From CAYLZW01 sp964388085 (GTDB taxonomy: Bacteria > Myxococcota > UBA727 > CAYLZW01): a stretch of DNA of 12,549 nucleotides. The translations under genes were made by a program, and so were the position numbers. The notes beneath the pieces are model-generated. The model was given only the letters and a program-made list of their open reading frames with translations. It was not told the origin of the DNA and did no database searches. This document shows positions 1-6,601 of this stretch, piece after piece (the stretch's first letter is position 1; every line of letters starts with the position of its first letter). The stretch is taken from NCBI GenBank assembly GCA_964388085.1, contig CAYLZW010000169.1, positions 1 to 12,549 of the forward strand. The letters are read 5' to 3'.

Positions 1-1112
1 TTCTCGAGGTCGGCGACGCTGAAGCGCGCGAGCTCCTCCTCGGCCGGCGGCTCGAAGAGGAGCCGGGCGCGGCCGGTCGGCGCGAGGCGAGGGGCCGGCA
101 GCAGGGTGGCGCCATCGAGCTCCGCGAGCACGCCGGCCGGCGCGGTGCCGACGACGAGGTCGCTGTTGTGCGGCAGGGGGAACGCCTCGCCCTCGACGAG
201 GAAGCCGCGCGCCTGCTCCGCGAGCTCCCCCGCCCACGCGAGCACCTCATCGAAGGACATCGGCGCCTGCGCGCGCGCGAGCTTGGCCGCGCTGTCGAGG
301 TCTTTCTTGCGCAATAGGCGCGTGGCCACGCGTCGCTCTTCGATGCGCATCTGCTCGACCATGCTGCGCGAGAGCTCGCGCATCTCGGCCGCGGTGATGT
401 CGAGCGCGCGCAGGTGCAGCAGCGTGTCGAAGCGCTCGCGGCCGAGCCGCCAGCCGTCTGGGTTCGCCGGCAGGCCCTCGAGCCAGGCCCAACGCTCGTC
501 GAGGCCGGCCTTGGCGGCGTGGGCGGCGTCGGCCACGGCGCTCGCGAGCGAGGGCTCGACGCGCTTTTGCTCCGCGGCGCCGGCCGCCTCTTTGGCGATG
601 GCCTCCACGAGCGCGCCGGTGGCGCCGGTGACGTCGAGCGCGCCGCGCTGCAGCAGCGGATCCGCGGACGTGACGCCGTCCTTCGCGGAGCGCAGGAACG
701 CCGGCACGGCGGCGAGCCGACGAGCGAGCGCCTCGAAGCGCTCCGGCCGCTCCCGCGCCTCGAACAGATCGCGCGCGAGCACCGCGCGGAGATCGAAGAT
801 CGTGTCGGGATCGCGCTCTCGCCAGCGCAGCTCCTCGTCACAGAAGCGATGCAGCTCCACGGACGCGGAGAACACCCGCTGGTCGAGGTCGAACTCGCGC
901 TGCGTCTCGCCGTTCGGCGCTTTGTCGAGGGCCGCGCGCGCGTCCCGCCACGCGGCGAGGACGCCGGCGGCCGCCTGGCGCCCTTCGGCGGACAAATCGG
1001 GCAGCCGCTCGTCGTGGCCCTCGATCCCGAGGGCGGCGCCAAGCTCCGGGTGGAGCTCGAGCAGCCGCTCGAGGTGCTCCTGGTCAACGGGGCTGATCTT
1101 GTCGGAACCCAT
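1..1112 (-). CDS. DUF885 family protein, N-terminal part (runs off left edge)
   Basis: The minus frame is open from an ATG at 1112 to the window edge, giving 370 residues without a stop; the C-terminal part lies outside. The start reads MGSDKISPVDQEHLERLLEL and is followed by HPELGAALGIEGHDERLPDLS, which resembles the opening of DUF885 proteins (a helical N-terminal region with a 'lGxxxyDxrlpDls'-type motif). Near residues 230-260 comes RFDTLLHLRALDITAAEMREL, matching the family's usual segment before its metallopeptidase-like C-terminal half. The catalytic-type HExxH expected in that half cannot be checked here. No signal peptide is visible, so the protein is probably cytoplasmic. No good ribosome binding site precedes the ATG; the upstream bases are a short tandem repeat. 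The gene is divergent from the sigma factor gene, with 237 bp between starts. Family assignment is from memory of the motif pattern; the substrate is unknown. Confidence 0.72.
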   Translation of the reverse strand, partial: MGSDKISPVDQEHLERLLELHPELGAALGIEGHDERLPDLSAEGRQAAAGVLAAWRDARAALDKAPNGETQREFDLDQRVFSASVELHRFCDEELRWRERDPDTIFDLRAVLARDLFEARERPERFEALARRLAAVPAFLRSAKDGVTSADPLLQRGALDVTGATGALVEAIAKEAAGAAEQKRVEPSLASAVADAAHAAKAGLDERWAWLEGLPANPDGWRLGRERFDTLLHLRALDITAAEMRELSRSMVEQMRIEERRVATRLLRKKDLDSAAKLARAQAPMSFDEVLAWAGELAEQARGFLVEGEAFPLPHNSDLVVGTAPAGVLAELDGATLLPAPRLAPTGRARLLFEPPAEEELARFSVADLE

Positions 1113-1117
1113 GGGGC

Positions 1118-1147
1118 GTCGAGTCGCGTCGAGTCGTGTCGAGTCGT
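1118..1147. repeat. Three tandem copies of a 10-bp unit (GTCGAGTCGY)
   Basis: Three head-to-tail copies of GTCGAGTCGY occupy 1118-1127, 1128-1137 and 1138-1147, differing only in the last base. They lie immediately upstream of the minus-strand DUF885 start at 1112, where the leader or ribosome binding site would be. The repeat could be a slippage-prone tract or a tandem protein-binding site; nothing decides between these. Confidence 0.8.
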
Positions 1148-1202
1148 TGTGAGGCGGTGCGGGACCGGGAGCGGATCATCGGCGCGTCCGGGAAACCCGT
1201 GC

Positions 1203-1225
1203 AAACGCCGTGCGGCTGCACGTTT
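1203..1225. promoter_or_regulatory. Imperfect hairpin/dyad in the DUF885-sigma divergent spacer
   Basis: CGTGC-GGCT-GCACG (1209-1222) forms a 5-bp stem with a 4-base loop. It extends outwards by AAA/TTT pairing if a 3-base bulge is allowed. It sits midway between two divergent genes, so it could be an operator or a weak bidirectional terminator. A GGGAAAC string just upstream (1190-1196) resembles an ECF-type -35, but I found no convincing matching -10, so no promoter is called. Confidence 0.25.
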
Positions 1226-1336
1226 ACGTAGGACCACGGTCGCTGTCCACTCGCTCCCCCGATGCGGACACCCGAGGCCCTCCACGCGGGATTGGTGGCC
1301 GGCGGAAGGAGCGTTAGCGTTCGGCCCTCGAACCCC

Positions 1337-1357
1337 ATGAACGATCGCGATGGCTGA
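1337..1357 (+). CDS. Possible 6-codon leader ORF overlapping the sigma factor start
   Basis: ATG at 1337 opens a six-codon frame (MNDRDG) ending in TGA at 1355-1357, so its stop overlaps the first codons of the sigma gene that starts at 1350 in another frame. The only strong purine-rich ribosome binding site nearby, GGAAGGAG at 1304-1311, is 25 bases before this ATG and 38 before the sigma ATG. Both distances are too long for normal use. The arrangement would allow termination-reinitiation coupling, but so short a frame can arise by chance. Confidence 0.2.
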   Translation: MNDRDG

Positions 1358-2072
1358 CCGCACCAAGCCCAACGAGCCCAAGCCGGCCCCTGCGGCGGAG
1401 GACGCGACGTTGTCGATCTCGGCCGCCACCCCCCTCGCGCAGCCGGCCGCCCGCCGGCAGCCGGTGTGCGTCGATGTAGTCGACGAGGACGCCGCGCTCG
1501 TGGACGCCGCCCGCCGAGGGGATCAGGCAGCCTTTACGCGCCTGTTCGAGCGGCACCACGGCCGCGTCTACGCCATGTGCAGCCGCCTCTTGCGCGATCC
1601 CGTCGAGGTCGAGGACGCCGTGCAGCAAGCGTTCCTCGAGGCCTGGCGCTCGCTCTACCGCTTCGAGGGCCGGAGCCGCTTCTCGACGTGGATCACGCGC
1701 ATCGCCATCCACACCTGCCTCGGTTTTCGACGGCGGCTGAAGCGGCTGTTCTTGTCCGTGGACGGCACGCTCGGCGCCGACGAAGGGCGCAGCGCGTGGG
1801 CCAGCGCGCCGGTGCGGCCTGATGACGGCGCCGCCGAGCGGGATCGCAAGCGGGCCCTCGACGACGTGCTGCAGCGCCTCAGCCCGAAAAAGCGCGTGGT
1901 GTTCGTGCTCGCCGACCTCGAGGGCATGACCGCGCCCGAGATCGCGCGCGTGCTCGACATCCCCGACGCCACCGTGCGCACGCGGCTGTTCCACGCGCGC
2001 AAGGAGCTGGCCCGCGTCATCCGCAAGCACCCTGGCTTCGAAGACCTGTTCGCCGACGGAGCGCGTTCGTGA
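1350..2072 (+). CDS. ECF-type RNA polymerase sigma factor (sigma-70 family)
   Basis: This 240-residue protein has a low-complexity N-terminal tail (about 1-45) and then the two standard ECF domains. Region 2 spans about 47-130, with DAVQQAFLEAWRSLYRFEGR and the FSTWITRIAIHTCL helix that recognises the -10 element. Region 4 spans about 166-228, with LSPKKRVVFVLADLEGMT and the helix-turn-helix APEIARVLDIPDATVRTRL that reads the -35 element. The protein should direct RNA polymerase to a small regulon. ATG 1350 is the only possible start, because an in-frame TGA lies at 1338. Its stop overlaps the start of the next gene by 4 bp (GTGA), so translation is coupled to that of the anti-sigma protein, the usual arrangement for an ECF pair. 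Autoregulation is expected for the class, but I could not identify the promoter. The tail of about 45 residues is longer than in most ECF factors. The inducing signal is unknown. Confidence 0.93.
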   Translation: MADRTKPNEPKPAPAAEDATLSISAATPLAQPAARRQPVCVDVVDEDAALVDAARRGDQAAFTRLFERHHGRVYAMCSRLLRDPVEVEDAVQQAFLEAWRSLYRFEGRSRFSTWITRIAIHTCLGFRRRLKRLFLSVDGTLGADEGRSAWASAPVRPDDGAAERDRKRALDDVLQRLSPKKRVVFVLADLEGMTAPEIARVLDIPDATVRTRLFHARKELARVIRKHPGFEDLFADGARS

Positions 2073-3379
2073 GCCGCGCCCCTCACCTCCACGACGCCAC
2101 CCTGCTGGCGCTGCACGCGGGAGACCTGCCGCTCGCGCGGGCCGCCGAGGCCAAGGCACATCTGTCGGCGTGCTCGTCGTGTACGCGAGCGCTCGAGGCC
2201 TTCGGGCTCGTGTACGCGGGGCTCTCGGACGCCCGCCGCGAGCCGTCCCCCTTCGCCTCGGCGCGGATGAAGCGCACCCTCAGGGTCGCGTTGGCGGAGC
2301 GGGGGCGGCCGGCGCCTCGCCTCGTTCGCCGGAGCCGCGCGCTGGCCGCGGTCGCGCTGGCCGGGCTGTCGGGCGCCGCGGTCGCCATGACGGCGAGCTT
2401 TCCGCCGTTCACCGGGGCCGCGGACGTCGTCGACGAGCGCTCCGCGGAGCCGATCGTCCGCTTGCCCGCTGCCGCCACGGTCGAGCCGGTGCGCGTGGCG
2501 CCGCGGCTCTCGTCGCTCGGCCGCCCCTTGGCCGAGCCGCCGCCGAAGGCCCCCGTCGAACCCGGCGCCCGGCGGCGCCAGCCTGACCGGACGGCGCCGC
2601 GTGCGTCTGTGTCCGCCTCCGCGCGCTTCACCTCCGCGCGCCACAAGGCGCGGGAGCCGGCGCCTCGGGCGTCGCCCCCGATCCTCGAGGTGGAGCCGTC
2701 CGCGCGCGGGACGGTTCGCGTCGCGGTGGCGCCGGGCACGCCCTCTCCCGAGGACGCCCTCGAGCAGGCCTGGCAGAGGGCGATCGCGGGGCGGGGCGAG
2801 CCCGACTGGATCGCGCTCGGGGACGCGTTCGCCCAGGCGGGCGCGCTCGAGCGCGCGGCCGACGCGTGGGTTCGCGGCCTCGCCTCTCGGGCGGACGTGA
2901 CCGCGGCGGAGCGCCTGTCGAGCGCGGCGCGGGAAGACCTCGTCGACGAGAGCGCCCTGCTCGCGCGCCTCGACGAGGACGCTTCCGGGAGCGCCGAGGC
3001 CTTGCGGCTGCGCTGCGAGCTCGGGTTGCGACTGCGGGCAGACCGTCCCGCCGTGGAGGCGTGTCAGGCCTTTGGGCGCGCGTACCCGCTGCATCCCTCG
3101 GCGCGGACGCTGGCCATGGCCGCGGGGCAGGTCGCCGAGACCCGCCTGCTGGACCTGACGCTGGCCGTCGGCGAGTACTCGCGCGCGCTCATGGTGTCCG
3201 AGTACGCCGGTGTGACGAGCACGGACGCGCTGCTGGCGCGGGCCCGCGCGCGGGCCAAGCTCGGAGACAACGTCGAGGGGCAGGCCGACCTGCGGCTGTA
3301 CCTCCATGTGGCGCCCGAGGCCTACAACCGCGCGGAGGTCCGAGCGCTGGCCGAGGAGCTGGGCGTGCCGCGGCCTTGA
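2069..3379 (+). CDS. Zinc-finger transmembrane anti-sigma factor with a TPR-like periplasmic domain
   Basis: This 436-residue protein starts at a GTG overlapping the sigma stop by 4 bp. Residues 31-38 read HLSACSSC, the H-x3-C-x2-C motif of zinc-binding anti-sigma (ZAS) domains; H6, H8 or H16 could supply the fourth ligand. This cytoplasmic N-terminus should hold the upstream sigma factor. One hydrophobic segment at about 91-108 predicts a single membrane crossing. Beyond it lie a Pro/Ala/Arg-rich, probably disordered stretch (about 115-240) and an Ala/Leu-rich helical region (about 245-436). The helical region has TPR-like spacing, for example EPDWIALGDAFAQAGALERA and the ALLARARARAKLGDN segment, and would face the periplasm as the likely sensing or scaffold part. 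Most ZAS anti-sigma factors are much shorter, near 200-250 residues. The motif, membrane segment and overlap with the sigma gene make the role secure; the TPR assignment is by pattern only. Confidence 0.85.
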   Translation: MSRAPHLHDATLLALHAGDLPLARAAEAKAHLSACSSCTRALEAFGLVYAGLSDARREPSPFASARMKRTLRVALAERGRPAPRLVRRSRALAAVALAGLSGAAVAMTASFPPFTGAADVVDERSAEPIVRLPAAATVEPVRVAPRLSSLGRPLAEPPPKAPVEPGARRRQPDRTAPRASVSASARFTSARHKAREPAPRASPPILEVEPSARGTVRVAVAPGTPSPEDALEQAWQRAIAGRGEPDWIALGDAFAQAGALERAADAWVRGLASRADVTAAERLSSAAREDLVDESALLARLDEDASGSAEALRLRCELGLRLRADRPAVEACQAFGRAYPLHPSARTLAMAAGQVAETRLLDLTLAVGEYSRALMVSEYAGVTSTDALLARARARAKLGDNVEGQADLRLYLHVAPEAYNRAEVRALAEELGVPRP

Positions 3380-3419
3380 GCCGTCTCCGAGGCCGGTCGA
3401 GCGCACCCAGCGGGCGGTG

Positions 3420-3518
3420 TACTATTGCTTTGAATCGAGACAGGGGCCGGCTCCGTTATCTGTTTTGACACAGGTCCGCGCCGTTTTGGTGACGCTACCG
3501 GCGGACCTGTCCTAAGCT
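3420..3518 (+). promoter_or_regulatory. Probable promoter/operator region of the SDR gene, with a 10-bp inverted repeat
   Basis: The spacer 3380-3525 contains a locally AT-richer patch. TACTAT (3420-3425) resembles a -10, and an exact TTGACA (3465-3470) is present. GTGACG at 3489-3494, 18 bases before TAAGCT at 3513-3518, could form a weak promoter whose transcript would begin at or next to the GTG start at 3526, that is, leaderless; this fits the absence of a ribosome binding site. No element pair is convincing on its own, so the exact promoter is uncertain. Confidence 0.3.
3470..3510. repeat. Perfect 10-bp inverted repeat upstream of the SDR gene
   Basis: ACAGGTCCGC (3470-3479) and GCGGACCTGT (3501-3510) are exact reverse complements separated by 21 bases. 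The end lies 15 bp before the SDR start and about 90 bp after the anti-sigma stop. No T-tract follows, so a rho-independent terminator is unlikely. An operator or a structured leader is possible. Confidence 0.75.
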
Positions 3519-3525
3519 GACTCGA

Positions 3526-4398
3526 GTGCCTGCAACGGATGCTCCCCACCTCATCATCGGCTGCGGCTACACGGGCCTCGTGACCGCGCGTCGCCTCGTG
3601 GCGCTCGGCGAGCGGGTCATCGGCACCTCGCGCACCGACGAGCGCAAGCCGGAGATCACCGCCGCGGGCGCGAGCTTCGCCAGCTTCAACCTCGACGCGG
3701 ACGAGCCCGTCCCGCACAAGAACCCGAAGTCCGTGATCGTGCTGGCGCCGCCGCCCGCCGAGGACGCCGACGGCACCGCGGAGCGCTTGCGGCGCGTGGC
3801 CGAGCAGGTGAACGGGGCGCCCATCGTCGTGGTCATCAGCACCGCGATCTTCGGTGACACGCGCGGCACCATCACCGAGCGCACGCACCCCGCGCCGCGC
3901 ACCGACCGTGAGCGCCGCTGGGCGCTCATGGACGCCGCCGCGCTCTACCTGCGCGAGGAAGCGAAGCACGACGTTCGCGTCGTGCGCACGCCGGCCATCT
4001 ATGGCCCCGGCCGCGATTTCCGCGCCAAGCTGCTGACCGGCGACTCCACGGTGGTGCGTCCGGCGCCGCCGACGAGCCGCGTCCACGTCGACGACCTCGC
4101 GTCGCTGCTCATCCGCATGGGGCAGCCGGGCGGTCCGCCGATGCTGCTCGCCTGCGATGACCTGCCGAGCCCCACGTGGCGGGTCACGGTGGAGGCCGCG
4201 CGCCTTCTGAGCCTGCCTCCGCCGAAGGAGCTGACGCCCGAGCAAGCGGCCGGTCAGCTCAGCGACATCGGCCTCGAGATGCGCCTGTCAGGGCACTCGT
4301 GCATGTCGCTGGTGCGGCCGTACCTCGGCGTACGCCTCAAGTACCCGACCTATCGCGAGGGGCTGCGCGCCTGTCTGCTCGGCGAGCGGAAGAGCTGA
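3526..4398 (+). CDS. NAD(P)-dependent extended-SDR / epimerase-like protein (YeeZ-like)
   Basis: This 290-residue Rossmann-fold protein has the nucleotide-binding glycine motif GCGYTG at 12-17. STAIFGDTRG (105-114) takes the place of the 'SSTGVYGDxxG' motif of YeeZ-type extended SDRs, and TPAIYGPGRD (155-164) and VHVDDLA (187-193) are typical of this group. The usual SDR catalytic Tyr-x3-Lys is not evident, and the family's Tyr in the VYG motif is Phe here (F109), so the protein may bind a nucleotide without classic dehydrogenase chemistry. Length is normal for the family. The GTG start lacks a ribosome binding site; an in-frame stop at 3490-3492 rules out a much earlier one. The stop lies 3 bp from that of the convergent ROK kinase. 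The substrate cannot be inferred from the neighbours. The fold assignment is firm; the reaction is unknown. Confidence 0.85.
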   Translation: MPATDAPHLIIGCGYTGLVTARRLVALGERVIGTSRTDERKPEITAAGASFASFNLDADEPVPHKNPKSVIVLAPPPAEDADGTAERLRRVAEQVNGAPIVVVISTAIFGDTRGTITERTHPAPRTDRERRWALMDAAALYLREEAKHDVRVVRTPAIYGPGRDFRAKLLTGDSTVVRPAPPTSRVHVDDLASLLIRMGQPGGPPMLLACDDLPSPTWRVTVEAARLLSLPPPKELTPEQAAGQLSDIGLEMRLSGHSCMSLVRPYLGVRLKYPTYREGLRACLLGERKS

Positions 4399-4401
4399 CG
4401 C

Positions 4402-5513
4402 TCAAGCGAGCGCGCGCGAGAGCGCGGCGGTCCCGACGAGCCCGGCGTCGTCACCGAGCCCCGCGTCGACGATGGAGAAGCCCTCGAGCGCGACCGCGTT
4501 CGTGTAGCGCGGCACGCTCCTGCGGACGCGTCCCCACAAGAGCGGCGCTCGCGTGAGCACGCCGCCGCCGAGCACGAGCTTGTCGGGGTTCAGCACCGTG
4601 ACGAGGTTCGCGAGCGNNNNNNNNNNNNNNNNNNNNNNNNNNNNNNNNNNNNNNNNNNNNNNNNNNNNNNNNNNNNNNNNNNNNNNNNNNNNNNNNNNNN
4701 NNNNNNNNNNNNNNNNCCGCCGCCGAGCACGAGCTTGTCGGGGTTCAGCACCGTGACGAGGTTCGCGAGCGCGACGGCGAGGAACGTCTCGCTCTCGTCC
4801 CACAGCGACGTCGAGAAGGGCTCGCCCTCGTTGGAGGCGTGATCCACGTGCGCGACGGTGGGGGTGCCGCCGGCGGCGAGCTCGGCGACGCGCGGGGCTT
4901 TGCCCGCTTGCACGGCCTCCGCGATGCGCTCGAGCAGCGCGGCGCCGCCGACGTACGCCTCGAGGCAACCGTACGCGCCGCAACCGCAGCGCCGGCCGCC
5001 CTTCGGCACGACGCGCACGTGGCCGACCTCCGACGCCACGCCGCGGTGTCCGCGCAAGAGCCGGTTGTCGACGATGATGCCGGCGCCGACGCCCGTGCCG
5101 ACGAACACGCACAGCACGTGCCGTGACCCGCGCGCGGCGCCGCTCGTGGCCTCTCCGAACGCGACGGCGTCGACGTCGTTGAAGAGCTGCACCGGGCGCC
5201 CGTCGAGCGCGTCGCTCAGCATCCGTCGCAGCGGTACGTTGCGCCAGCCGAAGTTCGGCGCGTTCTCGATGACGTCACCCGGCTCGGGCAGCATCGCGGC
5301 GATGCCGGCGGCGACGCGCTGCGGCTTCACGTGCGCGCGTGCCTCGAGCGCGTCCGCGATCCGCCTCGCCTCGCGCGCGACCTCTTCGGCGCCGAGCCCG
5401 AGCGACGACGTGCGGGCCTCCGCCAGCAGCGCGCCGTCCGCGTCGACGATGGCGCCGCGCAGGTTCGTGCCACCGATGTCGAACGCGAGGACCGGCTCTG
5501 TCGTCGTCGTCAC
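4402..5513 (-). CDS. ROK-family sugar kinase (glucokinase-like), interrupted by a false assembly gap
   Basis: As printed, the gene is broken by 100 N (4617-4716). The 55 bases on either side are identical, and joining them gives one 318-residue frame with all ROK features. These are the ATP-binding FDIGGTNLRGA (11-21), catalytic FNDVDA (N112, D113), GTGVGAGI (139-146), EVGH (162-165, E and H typical sugar/zinc ligands), the zinc motif CGCGAYGCLE (176-185) and the C-terminal NPDKLVLGGGV. The expected activity is ATP-dependent phosphorylation of glucose or a related hexose or amino sugar in the cytoplasm; the sequence alone does not fix the sugar. The likely start is GTG at 5513, four codons before the EPVLAFDIGG segment. 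An ATG at 5591 in the same frame would add 26 unconserved residues. The GAGAGG just before the GTG is closer than a normal ribosome binding site. The uninterrupted length fits the family. The frame change across the N run is an artefact, not a mutation. Confidence 0.9.
4562..4771. repeat. 55-bp direct duplication flanking the N run (contig-end overlap)
   Basis: Bases 4562-4616 and 4717-4771 are identical over 55 bases, one copy on each side of the Ns. Both copies encode the same kinase peptide (ANLVTVLNPDKLVLGG) in different frames, because the extra 155 bases (100 N plus 55) are not a multiple of three. The simplest reading is that two contigs overlap here and were scaffolded without being merged. 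Confidence 0.95.
4617..4716. other. Assembly gap of exactly 100 N
   Basis: A run of 100 unknown bases, the customary placeholder for a gap of unknown size. Given the identical flanks, the true gap is probably negative (an overlap of 55 bp), so no sequence is likely to be missing. Confidence 0.97.
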
Positions 5514-5650
5514 CCTCTCAACGTAGTCCGGCTGGGGCCCGGGCACCAGGCAGCCATTCGTGCGCAGGCGGGGCGGTGAGCGCCAAATCACGGCGCTCGG
5601 CGCTACTGTCCTCGCTGGTTGCCTCCGTCTGCCTGCGACAGGATCGAGCG

Positions 5651-6583
5651 ATGCCCATCCAAAAGCCCGTCTTCCCGAACCCCTCCGTGGACACCGTCGC
5701 CCGCCGTCTGGAGGCGATGGAGAAGCGGCTTGGTAGCGTGCGCGCCGCGGACGGCAGCGTCGACATGGCGAAGCTCGAGGAGGCGGTGCGCGAGGCGCGC
5801 GATCCCGGCCTCGAGAAGGAGCTGAGCTGGATCAAAGACGAGTTCTCGACGCGTGAGATGCGAACCGTCACGGGCGGGTGCGGCGGGTCCTGGAACGAGC
5901 CGGTGGACGTGCCGCCGGCGACCCTCGACGGCGAGCAGGTCCGCTCGGTCATGAGCGCCCTCGTGGAGGCAAAGCGCCGCGTCGCCGAGCACGCCGACCA
6001 GGACGGCTCCGGCCACATCGAGCGCTCCGAGGCGCAGAACCCGGACGGCGGCCCCGGCCTCGCCGGTCACCTCGCGCGTGAGGCGGTCCGTGACGTCCAC
6101 GTGGCGTTTCACGAGCAGCTCGACGCGTGGCGCTTGGCGCTGCAGGGCGCCGCCGACAAGGTGGATCCCCGCCGTGGCCTCGAGCTGAACATCGTGGGGC
6201 AGGCCGAGCGACACTGCGCGACGGCGCTCGGACGCGACGCCGTCCAGTGGGCCTACCGCGAGATGGCGACGCGTCACGCCATCTCGTCCGACGACGTGTG
6301 GACGATCATGGACATGAACCTCGCCGACGCCGAGCGCTCGCTGCTGCGCTTCATCCCGCTGTTCGGCAGAGACCTCGCGAGCGGCGACGGGCCCCATCTC
6401 GACGACGCCGAGGTGAAGCGCCTGCTGGGCGCGGATGATCTGGCGAGCTTCGCGCAGAAGGCGCAGGCCAGCGTCGAGAAGCGGCTCGGCATGGCCTACG
6501 CGGACTGGGTCCAGGGGAGAGACATCCCCGGCGCCGACCAGCTCGAGGACAAGGACTTCTACCGCGCCAGCTCGGGCTGCTGA
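5651..6583 (+). CDS. Unrecognised 310-residue protein with an EF-hand calcium-binding loop
   Basis: I do not recognise a family. Residues 116-127 (DQDGSGHIERSE) fit the 12-residue canonical EF-hand loop, with D1, D3, S5, H7, I8 and E12 in place, so calcium binding is likely. Two degenerate loops can be seen around 32-43 (ADGSVDMAKLE) and 243-254 (DGPHLDDAE), suggesting a diverged multi-EF-hand protein. The rest is mostly charged and helical, with no signal peptide or membrane segment, so a cytoplasmic location is likely. Two odd segments are a Gly/Cys-rich stretch TGGCGGSW (74-81) and the C-terminus RASSGC. The start is ATG 5651 with AGGA (5640-5643) 7 bases upstream. Only 18 bp separate its stop from the radical SAM gene, so the two are probably co-transcribed. 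The protein may be the substrate or partner of that enzyme, which is inference. Further upstream in-frame codons overlap the ROK gene antisense and look unconserved. Confidence 0.82.
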   Translation: MPIQKPVFPNPSVDTVARRLEAMEKRLGSVRAADGSVDMAKLEEAVREARDPGLEKELSWIKDEFSTREMRTVTGGCGGSWNEPVDVPPATLDGEQVRSVMSALVEAKRRVAEHADQDGSGHIERSEAQNPDGGPGLAGHLAREAVRDVHVAFHEQLDAWRLALQGAADKVDPRRGLELNIVGQAERHCATALGRDAVQWAYREMATRHAISSDDVWTIMDMNLADAERSLLRFIPLFGRDLASGDGPHLDDAEVKRLLGADDLASFAQKAQASVEKRLGMAYADWVQGRDIPGADQLEDKDFYRASSGC

Positions 6584-6601
6584 GTCCCTCGGCAGGAACG
6601 C

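Noticed and set aside
106..1340. Plus-strand open frames (348 and 308 codons) opposite the DUF885 gene
   Set aside because: They have Ser/Arg-rich composition typical of shadow frames, while the minus strand gives family-like sequence without a stop.
1655..3406. 583-codon minus-strand open frame
   Set aside because: It is antisense to the sigma/anti-sigma pair and has Arg-rich composition with no recognisable domain.
4402..5591. Reading the kinase as a frameshifted pseudogene or two genes
   Set aside because: The frame change comes only from the 100 N plus a duplicated 55 bp; removing this artefact gives a complete protein.
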